Counted from the stretch's first letter, positions 1 through 8,190 are shown. The stretch: DNA of 32,017 nt from Chloroflexota bacterium (GCA_018004935.1 JAGNBF010000023.1:45669-77685), one strand, 5' to 3'. Notes: generated by a model not told the origin, from the letters alone. Made by a program: numbers and translations.

Positions 1-639
1 AAACTCCAGGAGTCTATAAACACCTAAACCCAATTGGTACCCCCCAAACCCCAGCAAAGCCAGGACGGAGAGGCCACGCAATCCCCAATTCACTCTGGGG
101 CTGATCTGACCGGTTTTGCCAAAGAGGATAATGATCAGCGCCAGACCGAGGATAAACATGCCATAGAAACCAAGAAGGAAGGCGAGGCCATGCAGGGGAG
201 AAATACGCCAGGCCTCAATCAAGATGGGGCCAAGTAGGGTACTCCAAAAAATGAAGGGAGAGGGGTTCAGGAGGTTGAGCACAACGGCTTTGCCCAGAAG
301 TTGCCAGGAGGTCATGACAACAAGATCATCCGCGGCCGCGTTTTTCCCTCCTACTTGCTCCTGTTGCCAAAAGGCCCGGCCCGCGCTCACGCCCAGGTAT
401 AACACAAACAAGCCACCCCCTATTTGGATCAGGCTGAGACCCCAGGCGGGAAGTTGTGTCAAAACCAATAAAACCAGGAGAATGATGGGGGCATCACTCA
501 GTAGAGGCGCAATAGCGGCAATAACGGTACGCCGCCAGCCCAACGCTAATGCCTGGGCCAGATAAAAGGCCTGAAGTGGGCCAGGGGTACTGACAGCCGG
601 AAATGCGGCCGCGAGGCCACGAATAAAAAATGACCACAT
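1..639 (-). CDS. LysE/RhtB-family amino-acid exporter, partial at left edge
   Basis: The reading frame is open on the minus strand from an ATG at 639 to the window edge and gives 213 residues without a stop. LysE/RhtB proteins are usually about 200-215 aa, so only a few residues are probably missing. Visible family marks are the N-terminal PGP motif (STPGPLQAFYLAQAL, about residues 18-32), a following Gly-rich hydrophobic segment, and LNPSPFIFW in the middle, matching the usual 'LNPK...FW' motif. Alternating hydrophobic stretches suggest five or six membrane helices. The family exports amino acids or related small metabolites from the cytoplasm; the substrate cannot be read from sequence. Two in-frame GCGGCCGC octamers encode Ala-rich stretches. 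No strong Shine-Dalgarno sequence precedes the start. Confidence 0.85.
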   Translation of the reverse strand, partial: MWSFFIRGLAAAFPAVSTPGPLQAFYLAQALALGWRRTVIAAIAPLLSDAPIILLVLLVLTQLPAWGLSLIQIGGGLFVLYLGVSAGRAFWQQEQVGGKNAAADDLVVMTSWQLLGKAVVLNLLNPSPFIFWSTLLGPILIEAWRISPLHGLAFLLGFYGMFILGLALIIILFGKTGQISPRVNWGLRGLSVLALLGFGGYQLGLGVYRLLEF

Positions 640-736
640 ATTTCACTTCTGGAGATGAACGCGAGAGACACGTGTGAGTCGTTAAGAAAAAGGTGGCTTT
701 TCTAACTACCAGGTAATCGTGCAAAAATAACCTTGG

Positions 737-768
737 TAGTGCGGTCAGGAGACCGGCCATAGCAAATC
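737..768 (+). repeat. Short hairpin repeat with AGGA loop (GGTC-AGGA-GACC family), copy 1
   Basis: A small hairpin in which GGTC and GACC flank an AGGA loop, with weaker outer pairing (TGGTAGTGC against GGCCATA). Related copies lie at 24629-24660 and, inverted, at 28203-28228. All are intergenic. Confidence 0.5.
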
Positions 769-800
769 GCTAAATTAATTGCGAACGATTCCTAAGCCGT

Positions 801-890
801 AGCCTGAGCTTGTCGAAGGCAACACCGGGCTTCGACAAGCTCAGCCCCCGAGGGCATGTGGTGTAGCCTGAGCTTGCCGAAGACAACACC
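801..890 (+). repeat. CTGAGCTTGTCGAAG inverted-repeat element, copy 1
   Basis: CTGAGCTTGTCGAAG at 804-818 pairs perfectly over 15 bp with CTTCGACAAGCTCAG at 830-844 across an 11-nt loop. A degenerate half copy follows at about 862-889. The same core recurs at 8191-8271, 19000-19080 and partially at 21730-21765. It lies between the ends of the exporter gene region and pdxT and could act as a terminator-like structure, though it has no T-tract. Similar CTTCGACAAGCTCAG palindromes are widespread in bacterial intergenic DNA (recalled, not checked). Confidence 0.8.
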
Positions 891-919
891 GCACCCCCTT
901 AACACGAGCCGCAAAAGCC

Positions 920-1477
920 CTAAATTAAGCTAAGAAAATATTGATGCAAGCGGGGATCATCAGTTAATTCTGGGTGAAAGGAAGTGACAAGCCATTGACC
1001 CTCCTGCGCCGCTACCGCCGTACCATCAGCCAGACGGGCGATCACCTGTGCCCCGTTATGGGTTTTCACCAGCCGGGGTGCCCGGATAAACACCGCCGGG
1101 AAAGGTTGATCTAACCCGACTATCGGCACATTGGTTTCAAAGCTATCTACCTGGCGGCCAAAGGCGTTCCGTTCAACTTCAATATCCATCAATCCGAGAA
1201 GAGGTTGATCTTGTCCGATTTTTTTGGCCATGAAAATCATGCCTGCGCAAGTGCCCCAAACCGGGTGCGCGGCCGCGAACTCTCGCAACGGCTCCATCAA
1301 CCCATACATCACCGCCAGTTTACCAATCGTCGTGCTTTCCCCACCGGGAATGATCAACCCATCTAACCCATCCAACTCGGCCGGGAGTCGTACTTCTACA
1401 CCTTCTACCCCCAACCGGCGCAACATCTGGATATGTTCGATAAATGCCCCTTGTAAGGCCAAAACGCCAACCTTCAT
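920..1477 (-). CDS. pdxT: Pyridoxal 5'-phosphate synthase glutaminase subunit PdxT
   Basis: This is the class I glutamine amidotransferase subunit of the DXP-independent vitamin B6 synthase. It hydrolyses glutamine and channels ammonia to PdxS. The 185-aa protein begins MKVGVLALQGAF, typical of PdxT. It carries the PGGEST oxyanion-hole motif (about residues 44-49), the nucleophile Cys77 in GTCAGM, and the His168/Glu170 pair in SFHPE, so the catalytic triad is intact. The ATG at 1477 is chosen over an in-frame ATG eight codons upstream because it is preceded by GGAGAGGGG and gives the family's normal N-terminus. It follows pdxS on the same strand after 93 bp, so the two are very likely one operon. 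Confidence 0.97.
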   Translation of the reverse strand: MKVGVLALQGAFIEHIQMLRRLGVEGVEVRLPAELDGLDGLIIPGGESTTIGKLAVMYGLMEPLREFAAAHPVWGTCAGMIFMAKKIGQDQPLLGLMDIEVERNAFGRQVDSFETNVPIVGLDQPFPAVFIRAPRLVKTHNGAQVIARLADGTAVAAQEGQWLVTSFHPELTDDPRLHQYFLSLI

Positions 1478-1570
1478 AACACTTTTCCCCTCTCCAATCA
1501 ATCGTACATCATCCCGAAAATAGGACTTGCGTTTTTAGGACAAAACTTGCTTTGCTCCCACCCTCTATTT

Positions 1571-2479
1571 TTACCAACCACGTGCGGCCAGCCGCTCTGC
1601 CGGAATCAAGCTATCCACATTAATACCCGTCATGGGTGCACCCAAGCCTTCACTGACTTCCGCCAAAATGTCGGCGTTATTAAAATGGGTCGTTGCCTGA
1701 ACAATCGCTTTAGCCCGGCGTGCCGGATCACTACTCTTAAAGATGCCGGAGCCAACAAAAACTCCATCCACACCAATTTGCATCAGGAGAGCGGCATCGG
1801 CGGGGGTGGCAATGCCCCCAGCGGCAAAATTTACTACCGGTAACCGACCTAATTCTTTGGTCTGTTTGAGCAATTCATAAGGAGCGCCGATATTTTTGGC
1901 ATAGGCCATGATCTCTTCGTCGGGCATCAATTGCAGGCGGCGAATGTCGCCTAAAACAGCCCGGGCATGGCGCACGGCTTCCACGACATCACCGGTTCCC
2001 GCTTCCCCTTTGGTGCGGATCATAGAGGCCCCTTCCCCCACACGGCGGAGGGCTTCGCCCAAGTTACGGCAACCACAAACAAAAGGCACTTTGAAGGGGT
2101 GTTTGTTGACGTGATATTCCTCATCGGCGGGGGTCAGCACTTCGCTTTCGTCAATGTAATCCACCCCAATGGCTTCCAAAATTTGCGCCTCGACAAAATG
2201 GCCAATACGACATTTGGCCATGACTGGAATTGTCACCGCGGCCATGATTTCCCGGATCAGCCCCGGATCAGACATGCGGGCCACGCCGCCATTTACGCGG
2301 ATATCTGCGGGAACGCGCTCCAGCGCCATGACGGCTACTGCCCCAGCCTCTTCGGCAATGCGAGCGTGTTCGGCTGTCACCACGTCCATGATGACACCCC
2401 CTTTGAGCATTTGAGCCAGACCCGCTTTTACTTTAAAGCTGGCAACCTCACCTTTTCCGTTCTTGTGTCCGTTATCCAT
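1571..2479 (-). CDS. pdxS: Pyridoxal 5'-phosphate synthase lyase subunit PdxS
   Basis: PdxS is the synthase subunit of the dodecameric PLP synthase. It condenses ribose 5-phosphate, glyceraldehyde 3-phosphate and PdxT-supplied ammonia into pyridoxal phosphate in the cytoplasm. The 302-aa product is slightly longer than the usual ~293 aa because of a polar N-terminal extension. Conserved features include GGVIMDV with Asp32, [13 protein letters not shown] with the Schiff-base Lys89, and [10 protein letters not shown] with Lys157. The glycine-rich phosphate-binding segments [13 protein letters not shown] and GVFVGSGIF follow. The ATG at 2479 has GGAGGT about 7 nt upstream. First gene of the pdxS-pdxT pair. 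Confidence 0.98.
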   Translation of the reverse strand: MDNGHKNGKGEVASFKVKAGLAQMLKGGVIMDVVTAEHARIAEEAGAVAVMALERVPADIRVNGGVARMSDPGLIREIMAAVTIPVMAKCRIGHFVEAQILEAIGVDYIDESEVLTPADEEYHVNKHPFKVPFVCGCRNLGEALRRVGEGASMIRTKGEAGTGDVVEAVRHARAVLGDIRRLQLMPDEEIMAYAKNIGAPYELLKQTKELGRLPVVNFAAGGIATPADAALLMQIGVDGVFVGSGIFKSSDPARRAKAIVQATTHFNNADILAEVSEGLGAPMTGINVDSLIPAERLAARGW

Positions 2480-2564
2480 GATAAACCTCCAATCGTTTCA
2501 TATTTGTTTAGTAGTTACCCGATGAGGCATAATTTCTTATCCTGTTTTGGTAACCATTTAGTCA

Positions 2565-2620
2565 AAAAGTTGAACTTTTCTCTGGTAATGTGTCGTTCCG
2601 TAGGGCCAAAAGTTCAATTT
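2565..2620. promoter_or_regulatory. Possible operator pair upstream of pdxS
   Basis: AAAAGTT-G-AACTTTT at 2565-2579 is a perfect 7+7 palindrome around one base. A degraded second copy, AAAAGTTCAATTTC, lies at 2608-2621, about 43 bp away centre to centre. Both lie between the NUDIX gene and pdxS, within 140 bp of the pdxS start, where an operator for the pdxST operon would be expected. No regulator gene is adjacent. The role is inferred from position and symmetry only. Confidence 0.3.
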
Positions 2621-2693
2621 CTTCCGATTGTAATGGGATATTAAGGGTGGGACAAGGCAATTGGCTCTATCAGTTGGTGTGACAGGGAGAAAA

Positions 2694-3248
2694 TTAGGAG
2701 CCAATTTTGTGATTTGTCGTTTGTAGTTGACCCAAAACCGCGGCCGCACGCAAAACGCCAATCACACTCTTGCCATCTATCAACCGGCCATCCAGCGCCA
2801 TTTGCACCAACTCAGCCAGGGGGTACGCTTGCACTTCAATCTGTTCGTCCACATCTGCTGGGAGGGGGTCATAGGTGAGGTCATAGGCCAGATAAAAGGC
2901 CATTAACTCATCGGTAACGCCAGGAGCGGGCCACGCCTGCCCCAATGGCTCTAACCGACCCGCCCGATAGCCCGTCTCTTCACGTAATTCTCGCTGGGCG
3001 CAGGCCAACCACTCTTCATTCCATTCACGGGTTCCTGCCGGACATTCCAAAATTGTTTTTTCGAGGGTAAACCGATATTGATTGAGCATGAGAATTTGCT
3101 GGCCCTGTAGGGGGATAATCACAACGGCACCGGGATGTTGGATGCGGCCGCGAGCCACCACCGATCCATCATCCATCCCCCACTCCTCAGCCCAAAACCG
3201 CCAATTTCGCCCTTCCCAGGCTACATGTGCCCTTTTTCGTTCCATCAT
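2694..3248 (-). CDS. NUDIX hydrolase, ADP-ribose pyrophosphatase-like
   Basis: A 184-aa NUDIX protein with a full Nudix box, GTREWNEEWLACAQRELREE followed by TGY (about residues 96-118), fitting GX5EX7REUXEEXGU. The N-terminal half (RGRIQHPGAVVIIPL, LMLNQYRFTLEKTILECPAG) and the C-terminal PAPGVTDELMAFYLA resemble the NudF/ADP-ribose pyrophosphatase group, which cleaves ADP-ribose to AMP and ribose 5-phosphate. Two adjacent ATG codons (3248 and 3245) are preceded by GAGGAG, so either may start translation. It lies 214 bp upstream of pdxS on the same strand and could share transcripts with it. The family is certain; the exact substrate is inferred. Confidence 0.92.
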   Translation of the reverse strand: MMERKRAHVAWEGRNWRFWAEEWGMDDGSVVARGRIQHPGAVVIIPLQGQQILMLNQYRFTLEKTILECPAGTREWNEEWLACAQRELREETGYRAGRLEPLGQAWPAPGVTDELMAFYLAYDLTYDPLPADVDEQIEVQAYPLAELVQMALDGRLIDGKSVIGVLRAAAVLGQLQTTNHKIGS

Positions 3249-3316
3249 TCACTCCTCATTTCATACCAGAGTGATTGCCCCTGCATTTCACACTGGCGCA
3301 TTTTTAAAGTAATCCG

Positions 3317-3463
3317 CCCGGCGGTCAAACCGCCGGGTTATCAATACCAGGCCCTACGGGCTAAGAGAGCAGGCCAACAGCCTTCGTAACCATAGCCCAA
3401 CCCGTTTTATGGCCGGGCGGCCTCACCATTTTTAGATATTCAAGCCAAATTGAGAATTGCTGT
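3317..3463 (+). repeat. Diverged copy of the AGCAATTCTC-TIR palindromic element
   Basis: The right part, GGCCGGGCGGCCTCACC then ATTTTTAGA and CCAAATTGAGAATTGCTG (3411-3463), matches the right ends of the elements at 21673-21867 and 24388-24596. The left part has a perfect hairpin CCCGGCGG-TCAAA-CCGCCGGG (3317-3337), whose left arm reappears in the inverted copy near 26730. The middle differs from the other copies. It ends immediately before the proposed HMG-CoA reductase promoter. Confidence 0.6.
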
Positions 3464-3467
3464 CATT

Positions 3468-3495
3468 TTGTATTCCCTACCCCATCATTTATACT
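3468..3495 (+). promoter_or_regulatory. Putative sigma70-type promoter of HMG-CoA reductase
   Basis: TTGTAT (3468-3473) and TATACT (3490-3495) are separated by 16 bp and would start transcription about 40 bp before the ATG at 3544. Both hexamers are close to the sigma70 consensus. Confidence 0.45.
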
Positions 3496-3543
3496 CAAGT
3501 TATCCCGTGCAAGGTCAAACCATCATATTTTTTGGAGGTTCCT

Positions 3544-5094
3544 ATGTCCCCAATTCCCAGTTTACTCCTCAAACAGTTATACACCTTTAACAGCTTAAAG
3601 AATATTGGCAACGGCATCGTTTTCTCCTTAAAAAACCGCCTTAGCGATGCCAAAGTCACCAGTGTTCAAAGCATCAAAATTGACGGACAAGATATGCCTC
3701 TAAACCATATCACCTTTGACCTGGGCAATGACCAATTCCTCACCCCTGAACAGATCACCCCAGAAACCCCCATTGATTTTCCTCTGCGTAAAATCCTGAC
3801 TGTGCGAGCCACCTCGGCTCCTTTAAGCCTGGGCAAACACAGTCTGGAAATCAGAGTCACCACAGAGCCTTTTGGGGTGCTCAAATTGGATGTAGACGAC
3901 GCCATTTCCTCTGCCGATGGTATCGTGCGCATCCCGCGTGATCCCAAAGATGATTATAATGAGGAGATCATCAAAACACGCCAGAAATTTGTGTCTGAGT
4001 TTAGCGGCAAACAGTTAGATCACGTCACCCATTACTCCTTCGATCCACACATCCTCAAAGGTAATATTGAACATTTTACTGGCGTGGCTCAAGTGCCGCT
4101 GGGTTTTGCTGGCCCCATCACCATTAATGGAGAACATGCCCAGGGTGAATTTCTCATTCCCATGGCTACCACAGAAGGGACATTGGTGGCTTCGTACAAT
4201 CGGGGCATCAAGGTCCTTAACCTCTCGGGTGGGGTGAAATGCAGTGTGGTGGGAGACGCCATGCAACGTGCGCCCGTCTTTGTGTTCGATGATGCCCGTC
4301 AGGCACGCGATTTTGTTAAATGGGTGCAGGATCATTTGGATAAAATTCGTGAAGAAGCCGAAGCAACGTCCAGTGTGGCCCGGTTGCAATATATTGATTA
4401 TTTTCTGGCCAGTAAGTTTGCTTATTTGCGTTTCAACTACACCACAGGGGATGCCGCCGGGCAAAATATGGTAGGGCGAGCCACCTTCGCCGCCTGTAGC
4501 TGGGTATTAGATCATTATGAGCACAAGGATCATATCCGCCATTTTTATCTGGAGTCGAACTTTGCCACCGATAAAAAAGCCTCCCAGGTGAACCTGATGC
4601 GTACCCGGGGTAAACGGGTCACGGCTGAAGCTGTAGTCAAACGCAATGTTCTTATCGAAACGATGCGTGTGGAGCCAGAAAACCTGGTGTATCACGCCGG
4701 GGTGGCTAATGTCGGCTCGATTCTTTCTGGGGCAAACAACAATGGTTTACACTCAGCCAATGCGATTACGGCCATTTTTATTGCTACCGGGCAGGATGTC
4801 GCCAACGTGGCCGAATCTTCGGCCGGGGTGGTGTACACGGAACTTACTCGTGAAGGGGATATGTATCTTTCTATCACTATTCCTTCATTGATAGTGGCTA
4901 CGTATGGTGGTGGTACGGGGCTGGCGACACAGCGAGAATGTTTAGAACTGCTGGGGTGTGTAGGACGTGGGAAGGTGAATCGGTTTGCAGAAATTGTGGC
5001 CGGTGCCGTATTGGCCGGAGAAATTTCGCTGGCTTCGGCAATTTCCTCGTCGGATTGGGTTTCTAGCCATGAACAATATGGGCGGAACCGGTAG
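3544..5094 (+). CDS. Hydroxymethylglutaryl-CoA reductase with N-terminal extension
   Basis: HMG-CoA reductase makes mevalonate from HMG-CoA, the committed step of the mevalonate isoprenoid route. The 516-aa product has the catalytic domain from about residue 175: GVAQVPLGFAGP, ATTEGTLVAS with catalytic Glu211, TGDAAGQNMV (variant of the usual DAMGMNM), ATDKK with Lys344, GQDVANV with Asp418, and a C-terminal SSHEQYGR with His509. All four expected catalytic residues are thus present. Residues 1-170 form an extension with no membrane helix; I do not recognise it, and it contains a KNRLSDA...IKIDGQDM segment. The ATG at 3544 is chosen because GGAGGT lies just upstream; the frame is open further upstream without a ribosome site. 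No other mevalonate gene is in the window. Confidence 0.93.
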   Translation: MSPIPSLLLKQLYTFNSLKNIGNGIVFSLKNRLSDAKVTSVQSIKIDGQDMPLNHITFDLGNDQFLTPEQITPETPIDFPLRKILTVRATSAPLSLGKHSLEIRVTTEPFGVLKLDVDDAISSADGIVRIPRDPKDDYNEEIIKTRQKFVSEFSGKQLDHVTHYSFDPHILKGNIEHFTGVAQVPLGFAGPITINGEHAQGEFLIPMATTEGTLVASYNRGIKVLNLSGGVKCSVVGDAMQRAPVFVFDDARQARDFVKWVQDHLDKIREEAEATSSVARLQYIDYFLASKFAYLRFNYTTGDAAGQNMVGRATFAACSWVLDHYEHKDHIRHFYLESNFATDKKASQVNLMRTRGKRVTAEAVVKRNVLIETMRVEPENLVYHAGVANVGSILSGANNNGLHSANAITAIFIATGQDVANVAESSAGVVYTELTREGDMYLSITIPSLIVATYGGGTGLATQRECLELLGCVGRGKVNRFAEIVAGAVLAGEISLASAISSSDWVSSHEQYGRNR

Positions 5095-5112
5095 GAAACA
5101 CCAGAGAACGAA

Positions 5113-7209
5113 ATGTCTGATCAATCGTATCGCAACTGTTTATTTGCTTTAACGGCGCTGTTGGGGGCCTTTTTTTGTATTGCTTGTTTAGGAGTGTTGG
5201 CGGTTTCGGGGGGGCTAATTGTCATTGGTGAGGTAATTGCTAACTTGCCTACGTCTACCCCTTACCCACCTCTGGTTTTTGTGCCGACGAATACGCCGAC
5301 ATTGGTTCCTACACAGTCGGTGGCTGTTTCCCCTACACCTATGCCTACGCAGGCCCCGATTGAACAACAACCAACCAGCACCGCGGCCGCGACGCTTACC
5401 CCCATTGCCCCCCGTTTCACCATCACTGATATCCGCTCTGAACCTGCCAACCAGGCTCAATGGGAAGCCCTGGAACGGTTATGGCGTACTACTTACCCCC
5501 ATCGTGATTATTACGAAGCCACTGTTCGTCTGGCCAATCTCCGCCTGGGAGATCGTACCATTACGGCTCCCCCATATAACCTGGGCCAGCGCCAAACTTT
5601 TCATGTGGATGGTGAAGATATTGAAGCGGTTTTGGTGGCCGCCACCGAACATGTTTATTTTTGGGTGCAAGTCGGGCTAGATTTAGATCCGACGGAAGTG
5701 ACCGCGGCCGCGCAACGGTTTGAATCGGAATATTACGCCCGCATCACCGCTCTCTTTGGCCAGGAATGGCGCCCTGGGATGGACAATGACCCCCATTTCA
5801 GCATTCTTCACTTGCAAGACACCGGCGGAGATGAATTAGGTTACTTCGATAGCGCGGATCAATATCCCCAAACTATTAGCGACGCCTCAAACCAGCAGGA
5901 AATTTTCTACCTGAACATGGGTTCCCTGGACTTGAGCGAAGATTTATACTTTGGCACCATGGTGCATGAATACCAGCACCTCATCCAATGGTGGCTCGAT
6001 CCCAACGAGACCGGTTGGATGAACGAAGGCCTCTCCCAACTGGCAGAAACCTATGTTGGGTTAGATACGGTGGAATTTCGGGATTATCTGACTGCCCCGG
6101 AAACGCAATTGAATGACTGGGCGTATGAAGAGGATGAAGAAGATGCGGTTTATGCCCATTACGCCGCCAGCTATCTCTTTTGCCTTTATTTATGGGAGCA
6201 ACTGGGAGATGCGGCTATTCAGGAGTTAGCACGTCATCCTGCGGAGGGCCTGGCGGCGGTGCGTTCGGTTTTGCAAGGTTATCGCCCTGATTTAACCCTG
6301 GAGCAACTGATGGCCAACTTCGCGGCCGCGGTCTGGCTTGATAACCCAACGGCTGGCTCCGCCTACCATTTCCAACACCAAAACCTCAGCCAACCAGACT
6401 CAGCCGAGCGTATCAGTAACACCCCCGTCGAATTCACCAACACGGTAGATCAATACGGCATCAACTACCTGTCCCTCAACCAGAGCGGCTCTTACACTAT
6501 CCGTTTCGCTGGCGATAGTACCGCCGAACTTATCACTGTACCCCCACCCAGTGGGGAAAAAATGTGGTTTTCCCCTGCCCTTGATGATATGAACGCCCAA
6601 CTCACCACTACCTTTGATCTCACGGGTGTCAGTACAGCCGAATTAACCTTTTGGGCCTGGTATGAACTGGAAGAAGAGTACGACTTCGCCTATATCACCA
6701 TTTCCACAGACAACGGGCAAACCTGGGATCTCCTTCTGCCCAACCATTCTTCCAGTGGCGAATATGGACCTGCGTTTAATGGGTTTAGTGGTGATGAAAA
6801 CGACGCGACCAATCAATGGGTTCATGAGGCTATTAGCCTCAATCGTTACGTCGGTCAACCCATCCTGTTGCGTTTTGAAGTGCTAACCGATGGCTCGGTC
6901 ACGGGTCGAGGATTCGCGATAGACGATCTGGCCATTACTGGCCCCGGCATTTCTTATAGTACAGACTTTGAAACGGCGGAAACCACCTGGGATGGAGATG
7001 GTTTTGTCTGGACAGGCTGGCAAATTCCCCAACAATGGGCCTTCCTCTGGATTCAAGAAGGCCAAACACCCCAAATCACCCCATTGCCGTTAGACATCTA
7101 TAATCAGGGAGAATGGTCGCTTCAGGTAGAAAATGATTCTGTTTTGGTGGTGATGCCCCTGACGCCGTTTATCTATGAACCGGCCAATTATTGGTTAGCC
7201 GTTGAGTAG
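5113..7209 (+). CDS. Membrane-anchored gluzincin metallopeptidase-like protein
   Basis: A 698-aa protein expected outside the cell. The N-terminus has a long hydrophobic segment (about residues 10-43) and then a Thr/Pro/Gln-rich linker (about 46-100). A catalytic-type zinc site follows: HEYQH at residues 285-289 fits HExxH, and Glu305 in WMNEGLSQ is placed as the third ligand. After about residue 420 the protein is beta-rich with FDLTG, TISTDNGQTWD, GQPILLRFEV and GFAIDDLAI motifs. This resembles the MAM-like C-terminal part of M6/immune-inhibitor-A type peptidases. It starts 18 bp after the HMG-CoA reductase stop, so cotranscription is likely, although no functional link is obvious. The peptidase assignment rests on the metal-site motif; the substrate is unknown. 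Three in-frame GCGGCCGC octamers occur. Confidence 0.8.
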   Translation: MSDQSYRNCLFALTALLGAFFCIACLGVLAVSGGLIVIGEVIANLPTSTPYPPLVFVPTNTPTLVPTQSVAVSPTPMPTQAPIEQQPTSTAAATLTPIAPRFTITDIRSEPANQAQWEALERLWRTTYPHRDYYEATVRLANLRLGDRTITAPPYNLGQRQTFHVDGEDIEAVLVAATEHVYFWVQVGLDLDPTEVTAAAQRFESEYYARITALFGQEWRPGMDNDPHFSILHLQDTGGDELGYFDSADQYPQTISDASNQQEIFYLNMGSLDLSEDLYFGTMVHEYQHLIQWWLDPNETGWMNEGLSQLAETYVGLDTVEFRDYLTAPETQLNDWAYEEDEEDAVYAHYAASYLFCLYLWEQLGDAAIQELARHPAEGLAAVRSVLQGYRPDLTLEQLMANFAAAVWLDNPTAGSAYHFQHQNLSQPDSAERISNTPVEFTNTVDQYGINYLSLNQSGSYTIRFAGDSTAELITVPPPSGEKMWFSPALDDMNAQLTTTFDLTGVSTAELTFWAWYELEEEYDFAYITISTDNGQTWDLLLPNHSSSGEYGPAFNGFSGDENDATNQWVHEAISLNRYVGQPILLRFEVLTDGSVTGRGFAIDDLAITGPGISYSTDFETAETTWDGDGFVWTGWQIPQQWAFLWIQEGQTPQITPLPLDIYNQGEWSLQVENDSVLVVMPLTPFIYEPANYWLAVE

Positions 7210-7274
7210 AGATAGGATAGTGGCAACAGGCATAATCTGAGGTTTTTTCGCCCTGCCGCTTTATTGCCGTGGCT

Positions 7275-7820
7275 ACCCCCACCCCTAACCCCGCCCCCAG
7301 GGGCGGGGAATTTTTCTCGGCACGGTTTGGGGGCATCTGCCCCCAAACCGTGCCGGTGGGTTTCTTCCCTTCCCTCTGGGATCGCCGGGGGATGGGTCTT
7401 CCGCCTAAACCGACTCAAACTGTTGCCGCAAACAAAATGTCACTTTATGACAGGCCACACCCTCGGTTTGTCGCCAGAAACCCCCACCCCTAACCCCGCC
7501 CCCAGGGCGGGGAATTTTTCTCGGCACGGTTTGGGGGCAGACGCCCCCAAACTGTGCCGGTGGGTTTCTTCCCTTCCCTCTGGGATCGCCGGGGGATGGG
7601 TCTTCCGCCTAAACCGACTCAAACTGTTGCCGCAAACAAAATGTCACCTTATGACAGGCCACACCCTCGGTTTGTCGCCAGAAACCCCCACCCCTAACCC
7701 CACCCCAGGGGTAAGGAACTTTCCCCGGCGCGGTTTTTCGGGGCGAAGGCCCCGAAAAACCGCGCCGCCAGGGTTCCCCCTTCCCCTCGGGAAGGGGGCC
7801 AGGGGGATGGGTCTTCCGTT
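7275..7820 (+). repeat. Tandem array of three variable-hairpin palindromic repeats (204-bp period)
   Basis: The first two units are near-identical and exactly 204 bp apart; the third is diverged. Each unit reads: a C-rich block (CCCCACCCCTAACCCC...CAGGGGCGGGG), a long hairpin, then GGGTTTCTTCCCTTCCC-type sequence ending GGGGGATGGGTCTTCCG. Between units 1/2 and 2/3 lies a further shared spacer (AACCGACTCAAACTGTTGCC to GGTTTGTCGCCAGAAA). Hairpins: unit 1 at 7319-7354 (16-bp stem, ATCT loop), unit 2 at 7523-7558 (same stem with one mismatch, AGAC loop), unit 3 at 7727-7766 (18-bp perfect stem GGCGCGGTTTTTCGGGGC, GAAG loop). The array fills the gap between the metallopeptidase and the YtxH-like gene. 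Confidence 0.95.
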
Positions 7821-7823
7821 TTA

Positions 7824-8039
7824 TCAACCCCCCTGTTTCATCTGTTCATACTGCGCTTCTAACTCGTGCCGTTTCTCTTCCATGGCTTGCCGGGCTTCGC
7901 GCAAAGCATCTTCCCATCGGGCTGTCGCCTCTGCACGCAATTCATTCCCCGACGCTGGTGTTAACAACAAAGCCGCGACACTGCCCACAACGGCCCCACA
8001 CATGGCCCCTGCTACAAAACTAAAGAATTTATTCATCAT
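7824..8039 (-). CDS. YtxH-domain-like small membrane protein
   Basis: A 71-aa protein: a hydrophobic Gly/Ala-rich segment (FFSFVAGAMCGAVVGSVAALL, about residues 5-25), then LTPASGNELR, then a charged helical tail (RWEDALREARQAMEEKRHEL). The pattern of a glycine-zipper-like membrane segment followed by 'LL.P.SG.E.R' is that of YtxH/general-stress-type proteins. The role of that family is poorly known. Two adjacent ATG codons (8039, 8036) are preceded by GGGAGATG, supporting translation. The gene abuts the tandem repeat array at its 3' end. Confidence 0.75.
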   Translation of the reverse strand: MMNKFFSFVAGAMCGAVVGSVAALLLTPASGNELRAEATARWEDALREARQAMEEKRHELEAQYEQMKQGG

Positions 8040-8190
8040 GTTACATCTCCCACAGGTGAAATATTAAAGTCATTATACCATTGCCGGGTAAGGTTGGTGC
8101 AATGGCACCGGGCGACGTTTAGGGCGATTACCTGCTCCCCAGAATAAACCCATCCCCCTAACCATCATTGCCCAATTCAAAATTTAATCG

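Noticed and set aside
1967-2644. A 225-codon plus-strand frame across pdxS
   Set aside because: It is antisense to pdxS, whose protein is unambiguous, and extends into its upstream region without coding features.
7319-7766. Hairpins of the array considered as intrinsic terminators
   Set aside because: They are long and GC-rich but have no T-run after the stem, and the same structures occur as dispersed repeats in both orientations.
7275-7820. The 204-bp periodic array considered as a CRISPR-like or integron-like array
   Set aside because: Only three units, repeats far too long, no unique spacers, and no cas or integrase gene nearby.
7264-8067. A 267-codon plus-strand frame across the tandem repeat array
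   Set aside because: It translates the palindromic repeats three times (repeated KLCRWVSSLPSGIAGG-type peptide) and runs antisense through the YtxH-like gene, which has a ribosome site and a recognisable product.
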